Shown here: positions 31,865 through 46,512 of the stretch, in pieces
Position numbering within the stretch: the stretch's first letter is position 1
How the letters are laid out: every line of letters begins with the position of its first letter
Position numbers and translations under genes: made by a program
Source of the DNA: Sclerotinia nivalis
Lineage: Eukaryota; Ascomycota; Leotiomycetes; Helotiales; Sclerotiniaceae
Reading direction: 5' to 3'
Length of the DNA: 64,000 nucleotides
Assembly: GCA_029531795.1 (NCBI GenBank)
Contig: JAPEIS010000001.1
Span: 3,286,001-3,350,000, forward strand
The notes under the pieces: generated by a model
The model's input: only the letters and a program-made list of their open reading frames with translations
What the model was told of the DNA's origin: nothing
Databases searched by the model: none

Positions 31865-34539
31865 TTTGTATTCAATAAAAATCATTTCTAGTTTTATCAG
31901 AAGAAAACTATTTTGGATTATAACGAAGTTTTTCGTTTTTTAGTTTTTTAGAATCCATAAAGTTATTTTTATATTTCTTTCAACAAACGAGATTTCCAAA
32001 GAGTTGAATTGGGAAACTTTCTATTCAGTTTGGATTGCTTTCGTGAATATTTAAAGTATTTGAAGACTTTTCAATTTTATTTATTATTTTTCTTATTTGT
32101 TTAATAAAGTTTGTAATAGATATTGTAAAATCTAGAAATTGTAAAAACTTATTAATTAGTTTTATAGTTGTTGATGTATTTGATGAGAAATTGTATTTAT
32201 TAAGTGTATTCAATGTTTCAAATGATGATTAGAATTATAAAAGGAACTTCTTTAATATTAATGTATTAGTTAATATAATGGTAATTTCTGTTTGAATTTC
32301 AATAAGAAGAGAAATTGATTTGTTATTAAAAGATTGAGAATTATATATTGTTATAGGTTTTGCTTGAGAATGTATATTATATATAGTTTGTATATTTATG
32401 AGTTTAGTATTATAAATAATCAATTGTATTAAAAAGTCTTTTCTTTTATTAATTCAATCAAAAAACTTTTTGAGAAAGAATTTATATATTTCCTTTTAAA
32501 TAGATATATTGTATCTATTAAGATTATTAAATTTGCGAATGTATATAATATAGTATAATAAAATATACTATTTAGAATAGTTCCATTATAGTAAGCTATA
32601 TTTGTCTTTAGGGCGTTAATTTCGAAATATAGTTTTGGTTTTATATATTCGTTCTAATATATACTTTAAATAATCCAAAGTTTTATTATCAAAAGAAAAT
32701 AATAAAATAAAAGTAGCAAAATCTATAATAGTTTTAATATACTCCAAAACATTTGGTATATTGCGAAATAAAGAAACTATTATTATTATTAAAATGTGTA
32801 TAATATCTTTCTATTCGATATTAATCTATTGTTGAACTGTATTATAATAAGCGAAGTAGTTCAAATCTAGAAAATGGGATATTTGATGAAATCTAATATC
32901 AAGTTTTTCAATTCCAATAGTATCGTAGTATAATTTTTTCTTAATCTTGTTAGCAGACGTTTTGGTTTTTCAAATCCCTAAATGTAAGATTATAAACGAA
33001 ACTTCAATTTATTTTATCAAATTTGTATTCAAATTTTAATAGATTTGATGATGAATATTTATAATTATATATTCATGAATATTGTAATGGGAAAGATATC
33101 AAGCAAAGTTATTTTGTATATAAATTCAATTGGAGGTATTTTTCAGTTTCTGTTTATTCTTATAATTTAAAGTTTTTATATTTATCTTTTGTTTTCTAAT
33201 TTGTTTTTGCATTTGTTTGTGTATTCGGGGAGGATATTGATAAAGGATGTGTTGGTGGTTATCTAATGGGATTTGATAAATAATATAATATTGAAGAATT
33301 TTGATATCAATGATTAATATTTGCTTTTCGTAATCGGCAACAATATTTGCAAGAATAGGATAGCAGTATCGAACTCGATCGTTTGTACAATGAAAAAAAG
33401 TATCAGATTTCGAAAGTATTTATAGAGTTGGAAAAAAGATATTAGCTTTATTAATATGAAAAAAAAGGGGATAGATTTAAGGAAATTACAAAAACTTATA
33501 TTTTAATATTAATTTAAATGATTTATAGTAAATATGAGATTTGATTGCACAAATTGTTTTTGATTAAGCTGTTTTAATTAGTTTTTTAGGTATTGGAATA
33601 AATTCAAGATGTAGTTTGTTTGATAGCTTTTGTTGTTTTTTAATCTATTATGATAAGTTTTCAATAATGATATAAATAGATTAAGTAGATATATCTCTAT
33701 ATAACTTTATTAATTGTATTTTATTATTCGCAATTATTAATGAAATAATAATTACTTTAGAAAGTAGTTTCTTTTGTATATCCCATTATCAAATTTCAGT
33801 ATGCATTTCGCTATATATTCGGTAATCTTCTGAATTAAATTGATGGATCGATGTTCAAGACAAATCTGAAGCGAAAAGCCGATATCTAAACAAAAAGTGA
33901 ATACAATCAACAATATTTCGATATTAAATTTTCATCTTCGATAAAGATAGTATAGTTAGGATATTCTCGAAAATAATAGTATTAATTAATCAAATGTTAT
34001 AGTTTGGAATACTATAGGGAATACTATAAAGTCAGCTTTCGATTTATTTATAGTTTTTAATAAAAACTAATTGTTGAAGAATAGGATCCTATAGAAACTT
34101 ATTGATTGTTTCTTTTGAAATTATTAAACGAAGCTATCAAATATATATTTTATAAATTGTTTTCAAAGAGAAAAGTGTTTATCAATCCGGTTTTGTAGAT
34201 GAAAAAGGCTTTAATTGAATTCAAAGTTTATCTTTTAAGTTTAACAAAAGTTTATTAATATTAATTACAATAATTATATACTTTTTATTTTGTATATAAA
34301 AGTTTTCTATTATTGAAATATATAAATATATAGTTTTTGAAGTCGAAAAATATAGATTTTGTTGTTGTTTTGGTATTTCGTTATTAGTAGATTTTCGTAT
34401 TATAAAGTTCTTAAAGTTAATATTATTAATATTTTCTGTATTATTATTAATATTATCTTCTATTTCGATATCCTCAAAGCTAATATTATTTTCCGAATTG
34501 TAATAGTATTTATCTATTATAGATAAAATAATATAATAG
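31865..34539 (-). other. AT-rich transposon relic, unassigned
   Basis: About 2.7 kb of extreme AT content. Long stretches of the minus strand between about 33,700 and 34,530 read with protein-like composition broken by transition-type stops, for example ENNISFEDIEIEDN and IHQFNSEDYRIYSEMHTEI. Further frames lie near 32025-32423. I cannot assign a transposon family. No LTR or inverted ends were found, and the right edge is cut by the copia 5' LTR. Confidence 0.4.
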
Positions 34540-35757
34540 TGTCACGGGTAATCACATGTTATCTAATCACATGACTAGTGATTTACGATCACTATATCAT
34601 CGTATGATCATTAAGTCAAGTACCCTAGTTTCCGACTACCCCCACATTCCGACTACCCATTTACACTAAAAACCTCGATTTTCACCTATTAATAACTTTA
34701 TAATGAATTGATGAAATTTATTAAAATTTTAAATATAGATTTATTATATTGATAGTGATTGATTCTAAAAATTTCAGAATTTTTACGATTTTTTTCATTG
34801 AGATATTGAATGTTGAAATTCGATTTTCAATTTGTATACGATTTTGTATACAAATTGAAAAAACATAAAAATCTTAAATAACTTTTTAACAAAAATTATT
34901 AAAAATAAATTATGAATTTTTTTGAATTCTCAAAACTAAATTTCATAAAATAGATCAGATTATTAAATTTAATAATTTATAAATAATCTTTTAATGATAT
35001 TTATATTTTTACTCATATAAAATTTTATATAGGTAAATTTTCGATCGATAATAAAAAGTTATTTTTGGATGATAAAATTTGAAAATTAGTATCATTTTAT
35101 ATATTTTGATATACAGAATTTGAAAAAATTAATACTTTATTTTTAATAAATTTTGTTGAAAAGTTATTTAAGATTTTTATGTTTTTCAATTTGTATATAA
35201 AATCATATACAAATTGAAAATCGAATTTCAACATTCAATATCTCAATGAAAAAAATCGTGAAAATTCTGAAATTTTCAGAATCAATCACTATCAATATAA
35301 TAAATCTATATTTAAAATTTCAATAAATTTCATCAATTCATTATAAAGTTATTAATAGGTGAAAATCGAGGTTTTTGATGTAAATGGGTGGTCGGAATGT
35401 GGGGGTGGTCGGAAACTAGAGTACTTGACTTATACTTTTTCCTATATCATTTATATCATACAATCATCGTATGTTTTCTTATATCATTTGTATTCAGACT
35501 ATTCTAAATCCTTGATTATCCTTACGATTAATCAAGCTAATCCTGATATAATATCATTAGAAATTATATATTATTAACGCATCTCATCAGCTAGATAATA
35601 AGGATCTAGTCTATATATACAACTCTCGATTGAAAGGATCGAAAGCAAATCATTCAAACAATTCTCATTCAATTAGATATTTAATTTTATCATTTCAATA
35701 TAATCATCTTCTCCTTGATCCCTTCAATATACTTTATGATTATATTATTTTGTGATA
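34540..35757 (+). repeat. copia copy 1 5' LTR, split by a MITE
   Basis: Starts TGTCACGGGTAATCACATG and ends TTTGTGATA. Without the MITE and one TA it is 399 bp, the same as the LTRs at 44215, 46513 and 59011. The uninterrupted copy at 59011-59409 shows the exact pre-insertion sequence across the MITE site. Confidence 0.85.
34614..35430. mobile_element. 817-bp long-TIR MITE (foldback) with TA target duplication
   Basis: Begins AGTCAAGTACCCTAGTTTCC and ends with its complement GGAAACTAGAGTACTTGACT. The inverted arms extend about 320-330 bp each (34614 to about 34940 and about 35105 to 35430) with scattered C/T mismatches, separated by a spacer of about 160 bp with no coding capacity. TA is duplicated at 34612-34613 and 35431-35432, as for Tc1/mariner-type transposition. 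Each arm holds its own hairpin (TTCAATTTGTATAC/GTATACAAATTGAA near 34,830-34,862). The outermost 50 bp remain relatively GC-rich. Confidence 0.85.
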
Positions 35758-35999
35758 ATTATAAGCCTGACAGTTTTTAAACTGCTCAAACTTCTATTCG
35801 ATTATTACTCAATTCATAAAGGATCACTCTTTTTCACTTCAATTCTATCTTCCTTATAAATTTAAATATTCGAACCTTCTTAGTTACCTTTTTTCTAATA
35901 TAACGAAAAATCAAAATGATTCCCTCATTTTTACTATTTGTATTCAATAACCGGAATAGTATCTTTGTTTGAAGAACAAATACTTGATTCAAGAAATCT

Positions 36000-38900
36000 A
36001 AGAACAAATCAATCCAGATATTGATCTATTCGTTTCTATTTCAAGTATTATTATTTCAAATTCAGATTTAGCAAATGAATCAACTTGTGCTTAGATTGAT
36101 TGGCTAATAGTTAAACCTTTTGTTCTCTTTCTTACTATCGATTTTTAAACGAAGTACAATCGAATTAATCAAGTTTAACATCAAAAGGAATTCTCGGAAT
36201 ACCTTGTAGCAATCCAAACAAAAGAGAATCCAGATAAAGATCCTAGAATAAACGATTCCGATGATTATATATCGGAACCTGTTTCATTTATATTCATTAT
36301 TCCATTCCCAATTACTTTTCAAGATATATCTATAGAACTCAACGCTTTTCAAATGGAGTATCGATACCGACAACAAGAATATATATAGAATTATAAAGCT
36401 TTTCAAGATATCTATAAATAGATTGAATCATTTATCGATTAAGTATATCTTATAAAGTTATCCATTTTCAATAAGAATACAACGATTTTCCCTTTCAAAA
36501 TAATCATCCTTTCATTTAAACAAAAGTTTATATCAATAGTAATTTCTGTTAAATTCGCAATTCTCTACAAATATCGGTCTGTTCTAGTACAAGTATTGTT
36601 CGGTAGAATCGATTCTGTTAAATGGTACAGGGATTAAACAATCGTCTTTATTAAAGCTCAGGTATATAAGATTATAGAAATACAGAATGAAATCGTTATT
36701 AATGCTTTTCTATAGGTAATTGGTATTAGAATGCTCTCAATTTAAGTAAATACTATAATAATATAGATCGAAATGAATAGTCAATTCGGAGTACCAAATC
36801 TTTTATTCAAACAATTCGGTGATATTTTTGAAGGATTAGTTTTTCAGGATTCGATTGTTTTTAAAATCAAAGGAGGTATGTATTCTATTCTTAATTCTTT
36901 TCAAAACGATAAAAAATCTAAGAAAAATAAGAAGAGATCCAATTCTAAAAGTAATTAGGATATCAATAGAATCTGGGATTATCCTTGCAAAACGAAAACT
37001 GAATAAAAGAATGGTTTTAGATATCAGTATTTTACAAGTAATTATCGAATTATAAAATTAGCGTTTATTGGCAAGACAAATCCGATACCCAAACAATCTT
37101 ATACCGATTCCGATCTCAAGACAATTAGAGATCGAGCAAATTCATAATCTTAAAAGTATATATATTCTAAATAAATTAAAAAAGAATAGATGAAATCCAA
37201 TATAAATCCTCCTGAATATATATTCAATACTATTATTCTTGATACTCGAATCGATTGAATAAGGATTTACTCTATTATTATAGGGATTCATTACCTTTTC
37301 AACAATACTCTATTTGATAATTGTAATACTATATATATCGTGAACGATATCTCTCTTCTTAATAACAATCGATATATATTATCTAACCTTAATGATCTTA
37401 TAAAAATAGATATTACAATCTTCCAAGTTCTAAACTGTGATATTTATATACTCAAGGGTATTATCATAAAAGAGAATCATTCTAATAGTAATCTCGTTCT
37501 GAACAATGTAGTATTTATCTCTGATTTCCATATCAATATTGCTTCGGAGGCTCGATTGTTGAAAGCTGATATATGATATTCTGAATACAATTGTATTCTC
37601 CGTAAAGAGGATCTATCAAATAACATCGTGGTTGTTCAATGTATTTGTATTGAAAATCTTATATTCTTAGAATACAAATCATTTTCTATTTACTTGAATA
37701 TTCTTTTATCAATTCTTATAAGCAATTCTTTTTTGATATATTCAATTATAAATCGTAAAATTAATAAAGCATTTCATCGATCTTATGATCCATCTTTTCC
37801 AAGGGAAGATATAAGTGAGCTGTGGTATGAATACTTAGAATATTTAGAAAAGGAAGTATTCGGATATTTGGTATTTACAATAAGAAATATCAAGATAAAA
37901 GGTATCATTTGTACTGAATATATAGATTATACTTATATATATACAAAACAGATCATCTCTTGTATATTGAATGATTGTCAATTGTTTTGACTATTTTACA
38001 AAATCCAATAGGATCTTTTTGATTTCAATAAAAGGTATACAAATGTATTGTAGCTTTTTGTAATCAAAGAAATATATAATGGCAAGATTTTCTTGTATCC
38101 TTTTTATAAGAAGATCTATAATAAAATGTTTTTCATTATATAAAGCTTCTTTACTTGAATTCATCGTAAGTACAATCTAGCAATTGTAAGAATCAAACAA
38201 GATAATAATATATCTATCATTGGGATTATAGAAGATATATTATTCAAGAAATAAATTGAACAAAAAGATATTGAACTTGAGCTATTCCCTTTTTATATAT
38301 ACGAATCCAATAAAGAATCAGAATGTATAAATCAAGAAATAGTTATAAAACAGATCAAAATGCAAATCACAATAAACTTATTAGACAAACTCTAAATAAA
38401 AGTAGTACAAGCTATAATCTATTTATACAATATAAATCCTTTGAAAACCAAATCCTTCAAATCTTCTAATGAAATACCCAATATATAATTCTATAATTAT
38501 CTTCACAAAAACAACTCTTTATTTATAAAGAAAATATCTAACGATCTCTGTTCTAATTGAAATAAGATCTACAGATACAAATACCGAATCTATTCCTTGA
38601 ATAAAAATAGAAAAACTGGAATTAATAAAAGATAATATAAAACCAATCCTCGAATACATATTAAGTATTTGATAGACTACATTCCAGATACACTAATCTA
38701 CCATATATGAATACCAAAACTCGATAAAGTTATTGTTATTCAAAATGTTATATTCAACGAAAATTTCATTTATTGTATAGATTCTATCAATCAAATAATT
38801 GATATTCACAATACAAAAGAGCTCAAACAATTCGCTAAAGCCCTCGATATACAGAACCATATAGAAATGAACAGAACGATCATTTAATACAAGAATAATC

Positions 38901-41560
38901 GTAATGATTTCATTCACTTACCTATAAACACTGATCAAAAAGCTCTTGATTCATTCATCAAACACATTTCAGATCTACTATCTACAAACGAATTGATCTC
39001 AAAGATGAATACAGATCTGAAGGGTAATAATAGGAATACAGAAATCGATTTAGAACCATTCAATTCACCTAACAATTCAAATGATAATGATTAGATATAT
39101 AATGAAAATATACAAGCATTAGTCGACCCTTTCATTAGAAAGACCGAAAATACCGATTCTGCTATTAAAAAGCAATCACATTTCGAAGATAAAGATGTTA
39201 GTATTGTTCAAGGGGATATTCATAACAATAACTCGAATCCCGATCTAATAGAATATATTGATATAGAGAATATAGAATTTGAGTTTATTAATTGTACTAT
39301 CGAAATTCTTTACAATGAATACGAAAATGATTTAGAGTTTTCTTCAATTAATCAATTACAACATTCCAAAAGGAAATCTGTATACTGGAATGATTCATCA
39401 GAGTACTTTATAAAGGAAATCCAGTTATTGGAAAGACTATTACGCTTTATATTATCTTTCGATAGATTTATAAAAGACTTATAGATTTATAATCTTAAAA
39501 AAGAATCGAAGAAAGTTTGTATAATGAAGATTGAAATACTCAGAGCTCAAATCAATCCATCTGAGTTTCAATTATTCGATTACTAATCAGAATTACCTCT
39601 CTTCCAAAATCATATCCTAGAACAACTAGTATACACTTGAAGGCAATTGTATATATAATAATATTACCAAAGAAACAATTTCAATACTAAATTATATATT
39701 GAAACTATTATTGTGCAAAAGACAGACTCATCGGGATTAAACTACCTTAACAACTTCTATTCTACTTTCTAATACAATCAATCTGAAATAGATAATATAA
39801 AAGAACGTTCTCAATTTGTAACAATTTATAATATAATCATTATTGAAACTGAAACAAAGCTACTATTATTGTCTATCTGGTTTACAATCAATAGATTATA
39901 AACAATATCTTTCCTTTGAATTTATATTTCTATAGTTCTGAAGCTATTCTGCTTTTATTATCAATTAGAAGAATATCAAATGGGATATTGATTCAAACAA
40001 GATTGCGATCTTGAGATTAATAACTTTAAGGCTAGGAATACCTGGTGTGAAATCGATTCTAAATCGGAATCTATAAAACCGATCCTTTTTCAATAAATAT
40101 TTATATACAAATACAATGATCAAGATTTAATCATTCATTACTATTTTCATCTAATAATACAAAAAGACCTTTAAGCTAAAAGTATTATTGAAACTACTTA
40201 TACTGCTATATTAGCTAATCGATCATTCCGAATCGCAATAGCAATCATTGTCAAATATAATCTTGAAATAAAGTAATATAATATAATCAATACTTTTATC
40301 AATACTTTATATAATCCTTCTGATATTTTAATTGTATATTATCTTTCTAACGATTACAAAACCCCTAACAAAAATGTTATCATCGATCGAGTTCTATATA
40401 GTCTCCGTAATTCCCTAACAATATAGTTCAGGGATTTCATTCAGATATTCGAAAAACTGAAATTGATATAATATAAAAAAGAACTGTATTTATATATAAA
40501 TTCAAAGTACATTATTATAATCTTATTCTTTATGGATAACATTCAGATTATATATTACAAGAAGAACAAATTAGCTACTATCAAAATCATTAAAGGAATC
40601 AAAACTATATATAAATTACATAATCTTGAAAACACAAAATGATTTTTAGAAATACATATTCTTTATAATCGATCCAAGAAAAAGTTGTAACTAGCTTATA
40701 ATATATACATTGAGAAGATTATTAAGAAATTTAAAACAACTAATAAAACAATATACACACCACTACCTATAATAGTATTTCGGAAAAACTCAGATCAGAC
40801 TCCTATATATATAATGAAACTATATCAGAAGAAAATAGAATCAATCCTATACATTACAATCAAAATAAAAGCAAACATCTCATTCACTGCTTTACAACTG
40901 AATCACTACTTGATCAATCCATCGACCGAACATATGAAAACCATTAACTACTGCCTTGAATATCTCTAAAATACAAGGTTTCTTACAATACAATACAGCA
41001 ATAATCAAATACCATAACTTCTCGTCTTCTCAAACATTTCTTTTACAAATGATTCTGATATGTATCGATTATCCTAAAAATACATTATATCCCTTTTCAA
41101 TAGCTTAATTATATAGAAAGCATCTAAGCAAAATACTGTAACTACTTCAATCACTAAAACTGAACTACTCGATGTTGAACGTATATCAAAAGAAACTATA
41201 ACAATTTTATACTTTCTAAAAAAAAATCGATTTTGCAATGAAAAAACCTATATCAATATTCTATAATAATCAACAAACAATAAAACTGATAATTAATGAA
41301 AACAAACGAATTATTACAAAGCTCAAATATATCGATATACAGAATATATAATTACAATAAAAATATTCAAAAAGAAGCTTTTATATAATCTATCTTTCAA
41401 TTACCTATATAACAATCAACAAACTCACCAAGAACCTTACACAACAAAAGTTCGAACAGTTTTATTCTCTTCTGAACCTATAGAATATTAATAACAGGAT
41501 TACAAAGATTAAATAAGAATAATTACAAATCATCTATTGTATTATACTCATACAAACAAA
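36000..41560 (+). pseudogene. copia copy 1 gag-pol, RIP-degraded
   Basis: Protease-region remnant at 37340-37577 (LNNVVFISDFHINIAS). GAG-pre-integrase at about 37,800-37,980 (FPREDISELWYEYLEYLEKE then HLVF-type YLVFTIRNIKIKGI). Integrase core follows to about 38,960. Reverse transcriptase lies at about 40,050-40,900, with the box corresponding to FVDDI altered (FMDNI near 40,530). RNase H-type tail continues to about 41,560. Stops replace Trp, Gln and Arg codons. Upstream frames at 36773-37055 are likely gag. No functional product expected. Confidence 0.75.
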
Positions 41561-42609
41561 ACACCACTATAATACTATACAAAATTGATGAAATTTGTTC
41601 ATATATATATATAACATCAGTTAATTCGTAATTATTATTACAATATCCTTCTACTCAAAAATCTATAATAAAACAAAAACTATATAATTTATTACCAACT
41701 CTTCTTACTATTTTTTATCTTTTTTCTCTTCGATTCTCGATATAAAAGTAACGCCACTCAAAACTAAACAGAAAACCGATCGTATACATTTATAAACGAA
41801 TTCTATCCAATTAGTATACAATCGAAAACTTCCTCTATCCATTTTAATACAATTAATATTATATATAATACTGACTAAAAAATATAACCCACCTACTAAC
41901 CGATTATATAAATACACAAATAAATTTCATCAAATTTGTATACAATCGAAATCCTCCTCAATTCACTTTTATACAATACCTGTTAGGATTTGAATCATCT
42001 TAAATATCACCTTCATCATCATCATAATTATTATACTACGAAAGTAGAAAATAAGATAACTTACTTTCAAATCTTTTCTAATTGTACTTTCATTTTTCAA
42101 ATATCATCATACTCTTCGAAATTTCATTATATCGTTTGATTAATTCGATTATATTAATCACAAACCATCTATAGTATTATATACTTTCAAACAAAGCATT
42201 ATTATAATATTATACTAAATAAATGAAATTTGATTGTATATATATAATACATCAATTAATTCGTTAACATTAATCAAAACCGATTATATCAATCAAATCG
42301 ATTAATATATCACAACTTATATTCATTTTTTTATATCAATTGATCAATATAATTAAAATAATCAACTCTATCTAAATGATCAATATTCAGAGCGATCAAT
42401 ATAATCAATGGGTCAATCTTATCGATATAATCGTAAAATAGTCAATATAATCAATTAATCGACCAAATTGAATTACGCCATCAATTTCGATTGGAATCGC
42501 TCGAAATCGATATCTATACATTATCAAGATCTATACTTTATACTTGATCAATCATTATTCTTTATAATCTTTCTTTGTTATTACAGATCGATTCTCGATC
42601 TAGAAGGTG

Positions 42610-42993
42610 TATCACAAGTAATTATATATTATTTAATTATATAATTAATAATTTACGATCATTATATTATTATATAATCATTATACTTTTTCCTATATTA
42701 TTTATATTGTATAATCATTGTATATTTTCTTATATTATTTGTATTCAAGCTATTCTAAATCCTTGATTATCCTTACAATTAATCAAGCTGATCCTGATAT
42801 AATATCATTAGAAATTATACATTATTGATATATCTTATCAGCTAGATAACCAGGATCTAATCTATATATACGACCCTCGATTGAGAGGATCAAGGGCAAA
42901 TCATTCAATTAGATATTTAACTTTATCACTTTAATATAATCATCTTCTCCTTGATCCCTTCAATGTACTCTGTGATCATACTATCTCGTGATA
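42610..42993 (+). repeat. copia copy 1 3' LTR
   Basis: 384 bp, beginning TATCACAAGTAATTATATA (a transition-mutated TGTCACGGG start) and ending CTCGTGATA. It lacks about 15 bp present in the 5' LTR, where ATCATTCAA is directly repeated. That suggests a microhomology deletion. Confidence 0.8.
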
Positions 42994-44214
42994 AATCGTT
43001 ATTTAAATGGAAAAGTAAATCGTGATCGAAAGAGCTTTAATAATTGAAACAAAATAAGATTGAATCACGATTGAAGGAATTTGAAATGGAAGATAATAGC
43101 AAAAAAACATTTTTAATATCCTTGTATTCGAAATTATTAATAGCATCTAAGAAAGTATATTAGCTTTTATAATTTAATAGTTTTAATTTAGATATCAAAG
43201 ATATTATTTTATTAGTATCTATATTATCATTTATACGATCAAAAGTATCGCTAGTATTTTCCCTTTTTTTCAAACATTGTACATTGTATTCTTTTTCTTG
43301 ATCTTTTTGTTGTTTTTTACGAACTTTGTAAGAATTTTCGTGGTTTGTTAAACCCCTCAATTGTTTCAATTGTTTATAATAATATACGTAAGAAAATGTT
43401 ATACTGAATAGTTATACGATAATATTTAACAAAATGATAAATGTAATAATGGAATATAATAATGGAATATAGTAATAAAGTATAATAGCTAATTCTAAAT
43501 ACAATTAATTTGATATTGCCTTGTAACTTTTTATATAAAACTGTATATTTCATTCATTCATTTTCTATATATATATAAAAAGCTTATATCTACAAAAAGG
43601 TTCACTACTACTTTATATCTTTTTGAGATTTACAAGATTCTTTAATAGATTTATATTGCTTTTTCTAAAGTTAAAATTAGCTTCTATAGATTTCTAATAC
43701 TCTTTCGTTTTCTTTGATAACATTGTATTTAGACTTCGAAAAACCCTTGTCATTTCTAATCAAATACTATTTATAATTTTGTTTGCTTTATTTACTTTTA
43801 AATACTTTTATTCACATTCTTTCTATTTATACTTTTTACCTTTTATATCTTTTATATTCATTTACAAATACTACTTTTAGAGTTTCCCAGTTTTACCTTT
43901 TTTTACTTCAAATTATTAAACTATTCAAAATATTAATATTTAAGATGATTATTACAAACCTACTTTTTATTTCTTTTATACTATAAATTCATTTTTTAAA
44001 GATTATATTTTAGTAATTTCAAAACTCGCTAAAGGGTTTAGCATTCTTAGAAAAATATTTATAAATCAACTTTTAATACCAATATCTATAGAATTAAACA
44101 ATCATCTTATCCAGCAAAATATTGACTCTATTATTCAAAAATTTATAACAAATCAAAATAAAACCTTATTAATCTTTCTGATTATAAATATAATTGTTTA
44201 TTTAGTTAACTATC
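42994..44214. other. AT-rich relic between two copia LTRs
   Basis: The minus-strand frame 43369-43160 is Lys/Gln/Asn-rich and basic (KKQQKDQEKEYNVQCLKKRE); the plus-strand frame 43783-43986 is Phe/Leu/Ile-rich. Neither is recognisable. Probably remains of an older element interrupted by the copia copies. Confidence 0.4.
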
Positions 44215-44613
44215 TATCACGAGATAGTATGATCATAGAGCACGTTGAAGGGATCAGGGAGAAAATGATTATATTGAAGTGATAAAGTTAAATATCTAAT
44301 TAGATAAGGGTTTATTGAATGATTTGCCCTCGATTCTCTCAATCGAGAGTTGTATATATAAATTAGATCCTTGTTATCTAGTTAATGAAATGTATCAATA
44401 AAGTATGATTTCTAATAATATTATATCAGAATCAGCTTGATTAATTATAAGGATAATCAAGGATTTAGAATAGTTTGAATACAAATGATATAAATAATCA
44501 TACAATGATTGTATAATATAAATAATATAGAAAAGAGTATAATAATTATATAATAATGTAATGATTGTAAATTATTAATTATATGATTAGATAATATGTG
44601 ATTATCTGTGATA
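44215..44613 (-). repeat. copia copy 3 3' LTR
   Basis: A 399-bp LTR reading TATCACGAGATAG at its left (3') end and CTGTGATA at its right (5') end on the plus strand. Confidence 0.8.
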
Positions 44614-46512
44614 CACCCTCTAGATCGAGAATCGATTTGTAATAATAAGGAAAAATTATAAAGAGTAATAATTGATCAAGTATAGAGTATAGATCTTGAT
44701 AATGTATAGATATCGATTTCGAGCGATTCCGATTGAAATTGATAATATAGTTCAATTTGGTCGATTAATTGATTATATTGATCAAATTGATTATTTTACG
44801 ATTATATTGATAAGATTGATCTATTGATTATTTGGATAAAATTGATTGTTTTAACCGTATTGATCAATTGATATAAAGAAATAAGTATAAGTTGTAATGT
44901 ATTGATCGATTTAATTGATGTAATCGGTTTTGATTAATATTAACGAATTAATTGGTGTAATATATATATACGATTAAATTTCATTGATTTAGTATAGTAT
45001 TATAATGATGTTTTATTCGAAAGTGTATAATATTATAGATGGTTTGTAATTAATATAATCGAATTAATCAAACAATATAACAAGGTTTCGGAAATTACGA
45101 TGATATTCGAAAAGGGAAAGTATAATCGAAAAAGGTTTGAAAGTAAGTTATTTTATCTTTTATTTTTGTAGTATGATAATTATGGTGGCGACGAAGGTGA
45201 TGCTTGAGGTGATCCAAATCCTGATGGGTATTGTGTAAGAGTGAACTGAGGAGGATCTTGATCGTCTACAAATTCGACGAAATTTGTTTGTATGAGTACA
45301 ATGCAGCAGATGGTCTGTGATTATTTTTACTTAATCTTTGTGATCCTATTACTAATATTTTGTAGATTCAGAAGAGAGCGGAAATGTTCGAACTTTTGTT
45401 GTGTAAGGTTTTTGGTGAGCCCATTGGCTGTTATATTGGTAATTGGAAGGTAGATTATATAAAAGCTTTTTTTTGAGTATTTCTATTGTAATTATATGTT
45501 TTGTATATCGATATATTTGAGCTTTATAGTTATTCATTTGTTTTTATTAATTATTAGTCTAATTGTTTATTGGTTATTATAGAATATTGATATTGATTCT
45601 TTTACTATAAGATCGATTTTCTTTAGGAAGTATAAAATTGTTATAGTTTCTTTTGATATACATTCAATATCGAATAGTTCAGCTTTAATAGTTGAAATAA
45701 TTACAGTATCCTATTTAGATGTTTTCTATATAACTAAACTACCGAAAAGGAATATAATGTATCTTTGAGATGATCGATGTGTATTAGGATTATTTGCGAA
45801 AGAAATGTTTGAGAAGACGAGAAGTTGTAGTATCTAATCATCGCTGTATTATATTATAAGAAACTTTGTATTCTAGAGATATTTAAAACAATGATCAATA
45901 GCTTTCATATATTCGGTCGATGGATTGATTAAATAGTGATTTAATTACAAAACAGCGAATGAAATATTTGTTTTTATTGTAATTGTAGTATATAGAATTA
46001 ATTCTATTTTCTTTTGATACAATTTAATTAAATATATAAAAGCTTGATCTGAATTTTTCCGAAATACTATTATAGAAAGAAATATATATATAGTTCTATT
46101 TGTTGTTTTAAATTTCTTAGTAATCTTTTCAATATATATATTATAAGCTAATTACAATTTTTTCTTGGATCGATTATAAAGGATATGTATTTTTAGAAAT
46201 CATTTTGTATTTCTAAGATTATATAATTCATATACAGTTTTGATTCTTTTAATAATTTTGATGATAGTTAATTCGTTTTTCTTGTAATATATGATTTGAA
46301 TATCATCTATAAAGAATAAGATCATAATAATGTACTTTAGATTTATATATAAATACAGTTCCTTTTTATATTATATCAATCCCAGTTTTTCGAGCATCCA
46401 AATGAAATCCCTGAACTATATTGCTAGGGAATCACAAAGATTATATAAAATTCGATCGATGATAATGTTTTTGTTGAGGATTTTGTAATTGTCAAAAAGA
46501 TAATATACAATT
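44215..46512 (-). mobile_element. copia copy 3, truncated (3' part plus 3' LTR)
   Basis: Same family as copy 1, minus orientation. The 3' LTR is 44215-44613 (399 bp), next to the polypurine tract CTAGAGGGTG. The internal sequence 44614-46512 matches the 3' end of copy 1 from the RT/RNase H region onward (for example about 45352-45537 and about 46,150-46,500). It stops abruptly at AATATACAATT where another LTR begins at 46513. The missing 5' part is not on the far side of that element. Confidence 0.75.

Larger units (their letters stand above)
34540..42993 (+). mobile_element. Ty1/copia retrotransposon, copy 1, RIP-degraded
   Basis: An element of about 8.45 kb, including an 817-bp MITE inside its 5' LTR. 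5' LTR 34540-35757 (399 bp without the MITE and TA duplication); 3' LTR 42610-42993. Pol order on the plus strand is protease, GAG-pre-integrase, integrase, reverse transcriptase, RNase H, which defines copia rather than gypsy. The polypurine tract precedes the 3' LTR (CTAGAAGGTG). Flanks AATAG (34535-34539) and AATCG (42994-42998) agree at four of five bases, a probable mutated target duplication. All frames are broken by stops. Confidence 0.85.

Noticed and set aside
41708..41917. Conserved antisense protein, since a similar frame occurs at 54478-54669
   Set aside because: Both are homologous positions of the same copia family read on the non-coding strand; similarity follows from shared ancestry of the DNA.
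43783..43986. Membrane protein of Phe/Leu/Ile residues in the isochore
   Set aside because: Expected product of reading AT-rich DNA; no domain and no open extension.
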